Source of the DNA: CAYPFY01 sp964410105 | GTDB lineage: Bacteria; Bacteroidota; Ignavibacteria; UBA10030; SZUA-254 | Assembly (NCBI GenBank): GCA_964410105.1 | Contig: CAYPFY010000026.1 | Location: forward strand, 1 to 46,362 | DNA: 46,362 nucleotides | Direction of reading: 5' to 3' | Position numbers and translations under genes: made by a program | Notes under the pieces: generated by a model | The model's database searches: none | Told to the model about the DNA's origin: nothing | What the model saw: the letters and a program-made list of their open reading frames with translations, nothing else | Part shown: piece after piece, positions 15,748 through 23,142 of the stretch | Numbering within the stretch: position 1 is the first letter of the stretch | Layout of the letters: every line of letters begins with the position of its first letter

Positions 15748-17151
15748 ATGAACGAAGGTAAAATTGTCCAGGTCATCGGACCTGTCGTCGATATCGACTT
15801 TGCGGGCCGAAAGCTTCCGTCAATTCTTCATGCGGTAAAAATCCAACGGAAGAATATAGAAGGGAAGGACGAGGATCTTATCTGTGAGGTGCAGCAGCAT
15901 CTGGGGGAAGAGCGCGTGCGTACGGTCGCAATGGATTCCACCGATGGGCTCGTTCGAGGCATGTCCGCCGTCGACCTCGGTGCACCCATAACCGTCCCCG
16001 TCGGTCCGAAGACTTTGGGACGTCTGATTAACGTCGTAGGTCACGGAATTGACAGCCTTCCGCCCATTGTTTCCGATAAGCACTATCCTATACACCGGAC
16101 AGCGCCCCCCTTTGACACGTTGAGCACGAAAAAAGAATTGTTTGAAACCGGGATCAAGGTTATCGATCTCCTGGAACCCTACTCAAAAGGGGGAAAAACG
16201 GGTCTCTTCGGCGGGGCCGGGGTCGGTAAGACAGTGGTCATCATGGAGCTGATTCATAGCATCGCACTCCACCATGGCGGGTATTCCGTGTTCGGCGGGG
16301 TCGGGGAGCGGACCAGGGAAGGGAACGACCTCTGGATTGAAATGAAAGAAACCGGCGTGCTCGATAAGACGGCGCTCGTGTTCGGCCAGATGAATGAACC
16401 ACCGGGGGCCCGCCAGCGCGTGGCTCTCACGGCCCTCACCATGGCCGAGTATTTCCGCGATGAAGAGGGGAAGGACGTTCTCTTGTTCATCGATAACATT
16501 TTCCGCTTCGTCCAGGCGGGCTCCGAGGTTTCCGCGCTCCTCGGCCGCATGCCCTCCGCAGTCGGGTATCAGCCGACTCTCGGTACCGAACTGGGTGAAT
16601 TGCAGGAACGCATTACATCGACGAAGAAAGGGTCAATCACTTCGGTCCAGGCAATCTATGTCCCTGCCGATGATCTCACCGACCCTGCACCGGCCACGAC
16701 GTTCAGCCACCTGGACGCCACAACGGTACTGAGCCGGCAGATTTCGGAGCTGGGGATATACCCGGCCGTGGACCCGCTCGACTCCACCTCCAGAATCCTC
16801 GAGCCGGGCATCGTCGGCGAGGAACATTACTGGGTGGCGAAACGGGTGAAGGAAATCCTTCAGACGTACAAGGATTTGCAGGATATAATCAATATCCTCG
16901 GCATGGATGAGCTTTCCGACGAGGATAAGCTTGCCGTTGCACGGGCCCGCAAGATACAGAAATTTCTTTCTCAGCCGTTTTTCGTGGCTGAACAATTTAC
17001 CGGGATTCCTGGAAAATATGTGAAACTGGCGGACACCGTCCGGGGTTTCAAAGGCATCATCGAGGGTGAATACGACACCATCCCCGAAAACCACTTCTAT
17101 ATGGCCGGCACCATCGAAGAGGTCGTCGAGCGGTTCAACAAGGCCCAGTAA
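15748..17151 (+). CDS. atpD: F1Fo ATP synthase subunit beta
   Basis: A 467-residue catalytic subunit of the F1 motor. Walker A GGAGVGKT at about 155-162, followed by the conserved GVGERTREGNDLW, the Walker B region LLFIDNIFRFVQAGSEVSALLGRMPSAVGYQ split over two strands, and a C-terminal helical domain. The start is the ATG at 15748 (MNEGKIVQVIGPVVDIDF), which fits the family and has aagga upstream; 22 further codons before it are not typical. It is followed by atpC with overlapping taATG. The other ATP synthase genes are not next to it, a split known from Bacteroidota and Chlorobi. Expected to work in the membrane complex on the cytoplasmic side. Confidence 0.97.
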   Translation: MNEGKIVQVIGPVVDIDFAGRKLPSILHAVKIQRKNIEGKDEDLICEVQQHLGEERVRTVAMDSTDGLVRGMSAVDLGAPITVPVGPKTLGRLINVVGHGIDSLPPIVSDKHYPIHRTAPPFDTLSTKKELFETGIKVIDLLEPYSKGGKTGLFGGAGVGKTVVIMELIHSIALHHGGYSVFGGVGERTREGNDLWIEMKETGVLDKTALVFGQMNEPPGARQRVALTALTMAEYFRDEEGKDVLLFIDNIFRFVQAGSEVSALLGRMPSAVGYQPTLGTELGELQERITSTKKGSITSVQAIYVPADDLTDPAPATTFSHLDATTVLSRQISELGIYPAVDPLDSTSRILEPGIVGEEHYWVAKRVKEILQTYKDLQDIINILGMDELSDEDKLAVARARKIQKFLSQPFFVAEQFTGIPGKYVKLADTVRGFKGIIEGEYDTIPENHFYMAGTIEEVVERFNKAQ

Positions 17152-17561
17152 TGGCAGAGCGGGCTTTCAAGCTGGAAATCGTCACCCCCAAAAAGGTTGT
17201 CTTTAGCGGTGATGTGGTGAGTTTCAGCGCGCCCGGTGTCGCCGGTGCGTTCCAGGTTCTGTACAATCATGCCCCCCTCCTCGCCGCGATCGGCGTCGGC
17301 GAGGCTAAACTCCGGGAACCTCACGGCAGCGAGATCCGGTATGCAACCAGCGGCGGCTTCGTCGATGTTCTCCACAACCGTGTAGTCATGCTCGCCGAGA
17401 CCGCAGATCGGGCCGAAGAAATCGATACCCGGCAGGCTCAGGAGGATCGTGACCGGGCCCTGAAGACGATTGCCGCGAATAACTCCGCTCATGACGTCGA
17501 GAGGGCAAAGGTTGAGCTCGAAGCTGCTCTGAATCGTATCCGTATCGCCGGGAAGAGTTAA
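17151..17561 (+). CDS. atpC: F1Fo ATP synthase subunit epsilon
   Basis: 136 residues with the N-terminal beta-sandwich of epsilon subunits (KLEIVTPKKVVFSGDVVSF, GAFQVLYNHAPLLAAIGVG and ATSGGFVDVLHNRVVMLAE) and a C-terminal helical hairpin (RQAQEDRDRALKTIAANN). It connects the F1 head to the c-ring and can restrain ATP hydrolysis. The start codon shares its A with the stop of atpD (taATG), so the two are translationally coupled. The 234 bases after it (17562-17795) hold no gene, only the alr promoter. Confidence 0.95.
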   Translation: MAERAFKLEIVTPKKVVFSGDVVSFSAPGVAGAFQVLYNHAPLLAAIGVGEAKLREPHGSEIRYATSGGFVDVLHNRVVMLAETADRAEEIDTRQAQEDRDRALKTIAANNSAHDVERAKVELEAALNRIRIAGKS

Positions 17562-17752
17562 GACCCCTCGTTATCCCCCCGTTTAGCCCTGTTTCATCCG
17601 TAAAATCTACTAGGTTCAAAGAACGTGAATCACCGCGGCATCCTCTTGACCGAAGATGACCGATGCCCTCAGTCTTGCCCCCCTGATTGACGATTCTGCC
17701 CCGCCGTGAGCCGTCCAAAGATCGCATGAGGCACAGAGTTTAGCGGGATCCG

Positions 17753-17781
17753 TTGACATTCAGCCTCAGAAAGAGTATATT
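17753..17781 (+). promoter_or_regulatory. Promoter for the alr operon
   Basis: TTGACA (17753-17758), exactly 17 bases, TATATT (17776-17781), continuing TG, which also fits the Bacteroidota -7 form TAnnTTTG. The start codon of alr is only 14 bases after the -10 box, so the mRNA would have a leader of about 8 bases with no ribosome-binding site. Confidence 0.75.
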
Positions 17782-17795
17782 TGCCATCGTTCTCT

Positions 17796-18908
17796 ATGCG
17801 CCTTACTCGAGCCGAGATCGATCTGAGAGCGTTGCGCCACAATGTCAACGCCGTGAGAGGGCACATTCCGGAAAAAGTGAAGATCATGGGGCTCGTGAAG
17901 GCAAATGCATACGGCCACGGGATTGTCCGGATTGCCCGTGAGCTTGTCGCCTGCGGGGTCGACTACCTCGGTGTCGGATTCCTTGAGGAGGGTATTGTCC
18001 TCCGGCAAAGCGGCATCAGTTGCCCCATTCTTGTGCTCGGAGGCGTTCTGGGTAGCGGGTCGGAATTCCTTCGGCATGACCTGGAGATTACGGTCGCATC
18101 CGTCGAAATAGCCCGACGCATGGATGAGGAGGCGGGCCGGCCCGGCGGGGAGAAGGCCCGGGTTCATCTGAAGGTCGATACCGGGATGGAACGGATCGGC
18201 GTGCGGGCGGAGAATGCTCTTCCGTTTATCAAACAGGCCGTCGGCCTTAAGAATCTCGAAGTCATAGGACTTTATAGCCACTTTGCGACCTCGGATGAAA
18301 AGGACAAGACGTTCGCGCTCGATCAGCTCCGTCGATTCACATTGCTTCTTGACCGTATTCGCGCAGAGAAGATCGAGATCCCGCTCGTTCATATGGCCAA
18401 CAGCGGCGCGATTCTCGACCTTCCTCAGTCCTGCTTTTCCATGGTGAGGCCCGGGATTATCCTTTACGGGATCTATCCTTCTCGCCAACCCTCGGGGGCC
18501 ATCCCCCTCCAGCCTGTAGCATCCCTCCATTCCGCTGTTGTGTATACCAAGGAGGTCGAGGCAGGCACAAGTATCAGCTACGGCCGCCGGTATGTCACGC
18601 CGCGGAGGACGCGGATCGCGACCATACCAATCGGTTACGGGGACGGGTATAACCGGCTTCTCACCAATAGCGGTGAAGCGCTGATTGGCGGGCGTCGTTA
18701 CCCGGTCGCCGGAACCGTCTGCATGGACCAGACGATGCTGGATCTGGGACCCGACTCCGAAGTCCGGGTTGGAGACGAGGTCGTTCTCCTCGGGAGGGAT
18801 GGGGCCGAGTCGATCTCGGCGTGGGATATCGCCGAAAAGATTGGCACGATTCCCTACGAGGTTTTTACCGGCATCACCGACCGGGTGCCGCGAGTTTATG
18901 TCGATTAA
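17796..18908 (+). CDS. alr: Alanine racemase
   Basis: 370 residues from the ATG at 17796; an in-frame TTG at 17781 lies inside the -10 box and is not a real start. The enzyme interconverts L- and D-alanine for peptidoglycan. The PLP lysine K35 lies in VKANAYGHG, the substrate-side region reads VKVDTGMERIGVR split over strand ends, and the second catalytic region is SISYGRRY, followed by the GYGDGYNRLL loop. Length and motifs are normal. It heads a four-gene operon with manC, rlpA and rpiB (15-base gap, then ATGA overlaps), which links cell-wall precursor supply with a wall-remodelling lipoprotein. Confidence 0.95.
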   Translation: MRLTRAEIDLRALRHNVNAVRGHIPEKVKIMGLVKANAYGHGIVRIARELVACGVDYLGVGFLEEGIVLRQSGISCPILVLGGVLGSGSEFLRHDLEITVASVEIARRMDEEAGRPGGEKARVHLKVDTGMERIGVRAENALPFIKQAVGLKNLEVIGLYSHFATSDEKDKTFALDQLRRFTLLLDRIRAEKIEIPLVHMANSGAILDLPQSCFSMVRPGIILYGIYPSRQPSGAIPLQPVASLHSAVVYTKEVEAGTSISYGRRYVTPRRTRIATIPIGYGDGYNRLLTNSGEALIGGRRYPVAGTVCMDQTMLDLGPDSEVRVGDEVVLLGRDGAESISAWDIAEKIGTIPYEVFTGITDRVPRVYVD

Positions 18909-18923
18909 GGGGGATTTGCTCTG

Positions 18924-20012
18924 ATGCCGAATGTCTATGCGGTGATCATGGCCGGCGGTGTAGGGACCCGCTTTTGGCCAAGGAGCCGTGAAAAGTCTCC
19001 GAAACAGTTGCTGGAAATCGTCGGTAGGGGGACGATGATACAGAACACCGTCAAGCGCATCATCCCGCTTGTCGATCCCTCGAAGATCCTGGTGGTGACG
19101 AATAAACTTCAGAAGCCGACGGTCTCCAAGCAGCTGCCCCAGATTCCGGAGGGGAACGTGATAGTCGAACCGCTGGGGAGAAACACGGCTCCCTGTATCG
19201 GACTTGCCGGCCTCTTTGTCCGGCGAGCGGATCCCGATGCCGTCATGGTCGTGCTCCCCGCCGATCACATCATGCAGGACGAAAACGAATTCCGCCGGGT
19301 CCTTAACCTCGCCATCTCTGTGGCCGACGAGTCAGGCAAACTCATCACAGTCGGCATTCACCCCACCCGCCCCGAAACGGGATATGGCTATATCCAGATG
19401 ATCGATGAGGATGATGGCCTGAATCCCTATTTTGCCCGCGGCGTCTATAAGGTGAAAACGTTTGCGGAGAAGCCCAATATCGCCACCGCCCGGCAGTTTA
19501 TCGCCAGCGGGGATTTTTTGTGGAATAGCGGCATGTTCGTCTGGCGGGTCGAGGCTATCATGTCCGAAATCCATAAACAGCTGCCGGAAATGTTCTCGGA
19601 GCTCCTTAAAATAGAGGAGGCCATCGACGATAAGAATTTTTCCCAAATTCTTGAGACGTCCTACCGGAAGATCAGGAATATTTCAATAGATTATGGCGTC
19701 ATGGAGAAGGCCCGGGAAGTCTACCTCATCCGTGGAGATTTTGGCTGGAGCGATGTCGGATCGTGGGACGAAGTCTGCAGGATTTCAGGGAAGGATGAAC
19801 TGGGGAATACCGTAACGGGAAAGTCTTTTCTGCACGATACGAAAAACACTCTTGTTTATTCGGGCGATAAGTTCGTCGCGACTATCGGCGTGGAGGGTCT
19901 CATCGTTATCGTTACAGAGAATGCGGTGCTCGTCTGCAAACAGGGCTCTTCTCAGGAAGTTAAGGAGGTTGTCGACTACCTTCGACGAAAGCAGATGCCA
20001 GAGTTCCTATGA
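18924..20012 (+). CDS. manC: Mannose-1-phosphate guanylyltransferase
   Basis: A 362-residue nucleotidyltransferase that makes GDP-mannose from mannose-1-phosphate and GTP. The N-terminal signature MAGGVGTRFWPRSREKSPKQ includes the GTP-binding GGxGTRxWPxSR...PKQ loop. Further family patches are PLGRNTAPCIGLA, LPADHIM, FAEKPN, FLWNSGMFVWR, IDYGVMEK and GWSDVGSWDEV. The C-terminal isomerase domain of bifunctional forms is absent. Ribosome-binding sequence aaggggga precedes the start. GDP-mannose would feed surface polysaccharide or glycoprotein synthesis, possibly with the GT-C enzymes in the same window (inference). The end overlaps rlpA by ATGA. Confidence 0.93.
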   Translation: MPNVYAVIMAGGVGTRFWPRSREKSPKQLLEIVGRGTMIQNTVKRIIPLVDPSKILVVTNKLQKPTVSKQLPQIPEGNVIVEPLGRNTAPCIGLAGLFVRRADPDAVMVVLPADHIMQDENEFRRVLNLAISVADESGKLITVGIHPTRPETGYGYIQMIDEDDGLNPYFARGVYKVKTFAEKPNIATARQFIASGDFLWNSGMFVWRVEAIMSEIHKQLPEMFSELLKIEEAIDDKNFSQILETSYRKIRNISIDYGVMEKAREVYLIRGDFGWSDVGSWDEVCRISGKDELGNTVTGKSFLHDTKNTLVYSGDKFVATIGVEGLIVIVTENAVLVCKQGSSQEVKEVVDYLRRKQMPEFL

Positions 20013-20428
20013 AGAATTTTCCCTTCGTCCTTGCCTGCTCCGCCGTCCTCGCGGGGTGCGTGACCTCTCCCCGCTTCACATCGAGCAGAGCCGACCAGCG
20101 CTCCGGGGGGGGCTTCTCCATGGTGGAGGTGGGAGTGGCATCATATTACGCTGAGGAATTTAACGGCCGACGGACTTCTAATGGCGAGAAATATGACATG
20201 AACCGGATGACTGCCGCCCATCCCACGCTTCCGTTTAACTCCAGGGTGCGCGTGACGAATAAGGAGACCGGCCAGTCAGTCATCGTCAGAATCAATGATC
20301 GTGGCCCCTTCAAGTCCGACCGTATCATCGATCTTTCCTTCGCGGCGGCAAAGGCGATATCCCTCATTACGCACGGGACAGGGGAAGTGAAACTCGAAGT
20401 GATGGAGCTCGGAGATTCAACGAAATGA
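20009..20428 (+). CDS. rlpA: RlpA-like double-psi beta-barrel lipoprotein
   Basis: 139 residues: signal peptide MKNFPFVLACSAVLAGC with lipobox LAGC, a short linker, then the RlpA domain (GVASYYAEEFNGRRTSNGE, MTAAHPTLPFNSRVRVTN, VIVRINDRGPFKSDRIIDLS and FAAAKAIS). RlpA proteins act on denuded glycan strands as lytic transglycosylases at the septum or serve as structural wall lipoproteins. The SPOR domain found in E. coli RlpA is absent, as in many short forms. It overlaps manC and rpiB by 4 bases each. Confidence 0.9.
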   Translation: MKNFPFVLACSAVLAGCVTSPRFTSSRADQRSGGGFSMVEVGVASYYAEEFNGRRTSNGEKYDMNRMTAAHPTLPFNSRVRVTNKETGQSVIVRINDRGPFKSDRIIDLSFAAAKAISLITHGTGEVKLEVMELGDSTK

Positions 20429-21078
20429 GCCGCAAGCTTGTGTCAGAGCAAACGGTCATCGAGGCCTCCCGGAGGGGAGAAAAAAGTATCGCGGTCGATG
20501 AATCGACCATCGTTACCGCTGCGGCCCGGGACCGTGCACGCCAGCTGGGAATAACCCTCGGGACCAAGGCATCTTCGAAGGCCGAACCTCCCTCTGCCTC
20601 GGGATCCACTCTTCGCCCGGGAATGCAGGAAATAATAGCCTTGGGGAGCGATCACGGCGGCTTTCAGATGAAGCAGGCTCTGAAAGCTTTTGTCGAATCC
20701 CTCGGCCATAGAGTGGTTGATCTCGGCACATACGATGAGGAGAATTGCGACTATCCGGATTACGCATACGCCGTCGCTCGGATGGTTTCCCTGGGAGAGG
20801 CATCGAAGGGGATAATGATCGACAGCGTCGGGATCGCCTCTGCAATCGTTGCCAATAAGCTCACGGGTATCCGGGCAGCCTGCTGCACAGACGAATTCAT
20901 GGCCCGAAGCAGCCGGGAACACAATAATGCGAATATCCTCACGCTCGGGGGAAAGACGATGGGCCTCGAAATCGCAAAATCAGTGGTAAAAGCATGGTTG
21001 GATACCCCCTTCGGGGGAGGACGACACCAGAAGCGGCTGCAGAAAATTGAGGAAATAGAAAAGCGTCAAAAAACGTGA
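20425..21078 (+). CDS. RpiB/LacAB-fold protein with catalytic Cys replaced
   Basis: 217 residues. The core from about 69 follows E. coli RpiB closely: SDHGGF (75-80), REHNNANILTLG with the ring-opening His at 166, and the phosphate-binding GGRHQKR (Arg 200 and 204). But the catalytic CGTGIG loop reads DSVGIA (from Asp133), so both the proton-abstracting Cys and the neighbouring Thr are gone. Ordinary ribose-5-phosphate isomerase activity is therefore doubtful. The N-terminal 45 residues are an extra segment (IVTAAARDRARQLGI) of a kind seen at the N-termini of some ethanolamine/microcompartment-associated proteins; no microcompartment genes are nearby. Last gene of the alr operon. Could bind a sugar phosphate without isomerising it, or catalyse a different reaction. 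Confidence 0.85.
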   Translation: MSRKLVSEQTVIEASRRGEKSIAVDESTIVTAAARDRARQLGITLGTKASSKAEPPSASGSTLRPGMQEIIALGSDHGGFQMKQALKAFVESLGHRVVDLGTYDEENCDYPDYAYAVARMVSLGEASKGIMIDSVGIASAIVANKLTGIRAACCTDEFMARSSREHNNANILTLGGKTMGLEIAKSVVKAWLDTPFGGGRHQKRLQKIEEIEKRQKT

Positions 21079-21163
21079 GTGCTACAGGTCATGCGAATCC
21101 AGGCTATTTTTGAGGGTTTGGATTTCGGAGAAATCTGTTTTACCCGATTAGTTTTTTTCGCCA

Positions 21164-21192
21164 TTGACATTGCACCGTCCCGCGGATATATT
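21164..21192 (+). promoter_or_regulatory. Promoter for the lytic transglycosylase gene
   Basis: TTGACA (21164-21169), 17 bases, TATATT (21187-21192). The ATG of the gene is 7 bases after the -10 box, so transcription should begin at or next to the start codon, giving a leaderless mRNA. Confidence 0.75.
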
Positions 21193-21199
21193 TTTATTA

Positions 21200-21907
21200 A
21201 TGATCAAACTTGAAAAATACGCGTGGCTCGGGGTTCTGGGCGTTTCTCTCGTGAATGCCTCATGCCTGACACCCCCAAAACCGCTGGAAACGAGCAGGGT
21301 CGAATCTGCAACGGTTACGACCGTTTCCAAAAATGTCGATTTTTCACTGGATGGGCTGGCCGATGCAGATTTGGCCCTTGTTAAGCAATATGCATCAGAT
21401 TACGATGTCGATTTTAGGCTCGTTCTTGCTATTATCGAACAGGAATCCCGTTTTGACCCAGATGCCATCAGCGATCGGGGGGCAGTCGGTCTCATGCAAC
21501 TCATGCCGGTCACTAACGCCGAGATTTTTGACCTTCTGGGATTGGAGGGTTCTGGGTTGCCCGAGCAGAATCTCCGGGCGGGTACGTATTACGTCTCAAA
21601 ACTGATGACGTTGTTCGGCGGATGTGATCCGGAAGATCAAATGAAGCTTGTCTTGGCCGCCTATAATGCCGGCCCTGCGAGAATATACGACGCACAGGAA
21701 CTTGCTGCCTATATGGGAGAAGACCCCCATCGTTGGTCAACGATCGCCACCATGCTTCCGCTTCTTTCCAAAAGATATTATTCCCTCCACGAAAGCGTCT
21801 GGAAAGGGGGGAGGCCCCATAGCGGCTGTTTCGGGGGGTGGAGGCAGACCCTCACCTACGTGTCGCGGACGATGAAATCGTACCGCACCCTCGCCGAGAA
21901 TCTTTAA
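21200..21907 (+). CDS. Lytic transglycosylase (SLT domain) lipoprotein
   Basis: 235 residues from the ATG at 21200. An in-frame TTG at 21164 is part of the -35 box, not a start. Signal peptide MIKLEKYAWLGVLGVSLVNAS ends at a Cys (NASC), so a lipoprotein is likely. The SLT/lysozyme-like domain has the catalytic Glu in IIEQESRFDPDAIS, then GAVGLMQLMP, NLRAGTYYVSKLM and LAAYNAGPARI. It cleaves the glycan strands of peptidoglycan in the periplasm. The monocistronic layout with its own promoter is clear; 75 bases follow before the converging arginine decarboxylase gene, with a small gc-rich inverted repeat near 21968-21986. Confidence 0.92.
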   Translation: MIKLEKYAWLGVLGVSLVNASCLTPPKPLETSRVESATVTTVSKNVDFSLDGLADADLALVKQYASDYDVDFRLVLAIIEQESRFDPDAISDRGAVGLMQLMPVTNAEIFDLLGLEGSGLPEQNLRAGTYYVSKLMTLFGGCDPEDQMKLVLAAYNAGPARIYDAQELAAYMGEDPHRWSTIATMLPLLSKRYYSLHESVWKGGRPHSGCFGGWRQTLTYVSRTMKSYRTLAENL

Positions 21908-21981
21908 AATCCGCCAGCCGTTTCGAGCCGACGACCCGGATCGGGCCGTCAAATACCAATTTGTGGGATCCGTAGGGGGGG

Positions 21982-22527
21982 CTACGGGAGGAGGATTGCG
22001 CTTGCAATCACTGTTGTCCAGAGGCCATTTTTATCTCCCTCGGCCGACTGGGTGACGTTGTAGGTCTTGACGATCTTTCCGCTCATTTTGTAAAGTTTCT
22101 CGCGCTCGTCCCATGCCGTGTCGGGATTGAACTCCACTCCCAGGGTTGTCGCGAGCATGGTCGCCGCAAGATCTTCGGCATATTCTCCCGCCTTCTCGTC
22201 TGTCTCGCCAAAGGGATGATGCTCCGACAGATACCCGTACTGTGAGTTATCTCCCGGAGTGGCGACCCCGATCGATGCTGCGATGAGCCGGTTCGGTTCG
22301 TTCGTCGCGTTGCGGGCCATAACGGAGAAGGTGATTTGCCCCGCCTGCAGCAATTTGAGGCCGTCCTCGGCTGTTATTCTCTTGCATCCAGGGGGGTAAA
22401 TGCTCGAAACCGTCACGAGATTGCACTTTTCGATCTTGGCATCTCTCAGCGCCAGCTCGAACGACTGGAGATAGTCTTTGTGGCGGCCCACTCCCTTGGT
22501 GAAGAACATCCGCGTCGGAACGTACAC
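21982..22527 (-). CDS. pdaD: Pyruvoyl-dependent arginine decarboxylase
   Basis: 181 residues; makes agmatine from arginine for polyamine synthesis. The family self-cleaves between two serines to form the pyruvoyl cofactor, and the expected site is present: VSSIYPPGC, with Ser41-Ser42. Other family patches are GDNSQYGYLSEHHPFGE and AGEYAEDLAATMLATTLG. It begins with GTG at 22527, supported by an aaagga ribosome-binding sequence 8 bases upstream. It lies 15 bases downstream of smpB in the same direction, so it probably shares the smpB promoter. FCB bacteria commonly use this enzyme instead of the PLP form. Confidence 0.93.
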   Translation of the reverse strand: MYVPTRMFFTKGVGRHKDYLQSFELALRDAKIEKCNLVTVSSIYPPGCKRITAEDGLKLLQAGQITFSVMARNATNEPNRLIAASIGVATPGDNSQYGYLSEHHPFGETDEKAGEYAEDLAATMLATTLGVEFNPDTAWDEREKLYKMSGKIVKTYNVTQSAEGDKNGLWTTVIASAILLP

Positions 22528-22542
22528 GAGGTTTCCTTTCAG

Positions 22543-23004
22543 CTATTGTGCATAATCGCGACGAAGCCTCCGCTCGACTTCGCGCTTGGCTATCGCTTCG
22601 CGCTTGTCGTAAAACTTCTTCCCTCGGCCGAGCCCGAGCTCGACCTTCGCGATGTTGTTTTTGAAGTAGAGGCTGAGCGGAATCAGCGCCATCCCTTTTT
22701 CAGAGATTTTTCCAAAAATCTTGCGTATTTCCTTGCGGTGCAACAACAGCTTCCGGTCGCGCTTCGGATCGTGGTTGTTGATGTTGCCCTTCTCGAAAGG
22801 ATTTATGTGAAGTCCGACGAGCCACACTTCGCCGTTCCGAATGACCCCGTATCCGTCCTGAAGGTTTGCGTTCCCGAGTCGCAGCGACTTGACTTCTGTC
22901 CCCTTCAGTACAATCCCAGTCTCATACCGTTCGATGATGAAGTAGTCGTGAAGGGCCCTGCGGTTGGTGATGATGACGCGAGTCTCTTGCCTGGGCATCT
23001 CCAT
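22543..23004 (-). CDS. smpB: SsrA-binding protein (trans-translation)
   Basis: About 153 residues; binds tmRNA and brings it to stalled ribosomes. The family pattern is intact: NRRALHDYFIIERYETGI, GTEVKSLR, NLQDGYGVI, HKREIRKIFGK as HRKEIRKIFGK, and a basic C-terminal tail (FYDKREAIAKREVERRLRR). The frame reaches back to 23079, but those codons overlap the promoter. ATG at 23004 or at 22998 (MPRQETRVII) are the likely starts; neither has a good ribosome-binding site. No tmRNA gene was seen in this window. Confidence 0.94.
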   Translation of the reverse strand: MEMPRQETRVIITNRRALHDYFIIERYETGIVLKGTEVKSLRLGNANLQDGYGVIRNGEVWLVGLHINPFEKGNINNHDPKRDRKLLLHRKEIRKIFGKISEKGMALIPLSLYFKNNIAKVELGLGRGKKFYDKREAIAKREVERRLRRDYAQ

Positions 23005-23023
23005 ACGGGCAATCGTGGCACTT

Positions 23024-23052
23024 ATGATAAGAAATTCATCCAATAAATGCAA
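23024..23052 (-). promoter_or_regulatory. Promoter for smpB-pdaD
   Basis: Minus strand: TTGCAT (23052-23047), 17 bases, TATCAT (23029-23024), then about 19 bases to the ATG at 23004. It lies back-to-back with the lpd promoter, only 3 bases between the two -35 boxes, so a single factor could affect both. Confidence 0.6.
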
Positions 23053-23055
23053 TCG

Positions 23056-23084
23056 TTGACTTTGCCGCTGCGATTTCATATATT
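23056..23084 (+). promoter_or_regulatory. Promoter for the lpd-lipA operon
   Basis: TTGACT (23056-23061), exactly 17 bases, TATATT (23079-23084). The first ATG is 7 bases downstream, the same distance as at the transglycosylase gene, but here it opens an 11-codon reading frame rather than lpd. Confidence 0.7.
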
Positions 23085-23091
23085 TTTCTAA

Positions 23092-23124
23092 ATGATCGTC
23101 GTGACAGTCATCCAGGGTTCATGA
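23092..23124 (+). CDS. Possible leader peptide MIVVTVIQGS
   Basis: Ten codons and a TGA between the promoter and lpd. The ATG sits where transcription should begin (7 bases after the -10 box), so it would be translated leaderless. Five of ten residues are Ile or Val, the amino acids whose breakdown products are substrates of a branched-chain 2-oxoacid dehydrogenase. The stop codon lies inside a terminator-like hairpin. It is in frame with lpd. Function is inferred from position alone. Confidence 0.35.
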   Translation: MIVVTVIQGS

Positions 23125-23135
23125 ACCCTTTTTTT
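23115..23135 (+). terminator. Terminator-like hairpin in the lpd leader
   Basis: The palindrome gggttcatgaaccc (23115-23128) folds into a 5-bp stem with a CATG loop and is followed by seven T residues (23129-23135). It lies after the promoter and before the lpd start at 23143, where a terminator would act as an attenuator. The stem is short, so termination may be partial. Confidence 0.5.
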
Positions 23136-23142
23136 ATTGTCC

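Noticed and set aside
17766..19268. A 500-codon minus-strand open frame opposite alr and manC
   Set aside because: It lies fully antisense to two well-supported enzymes, has no recognisable domain, and its composition (rich in Arg, Asp, Gly, His and Pro) is that of a shadow frame in gc-rich coding DNA.
21164..21199. TTG start 12 codons before the transglycosylase ATG (similar cases at 17781 for alr and 31520 for rplM)
   Set aside because: These TTG codons are part of -35 or -10 promoter boxes with 17-base spacing, and the added residues do not fit signal peptides or family N-termini.
23092..23142. Leader frame as the true N-terminus of lpd
   Set aside because: It is in the same frame as lpd, but the TGA at 23122-23124 separates them, and the E3 family starts right before the FAD-binding motif, as from the ATG at 23143.
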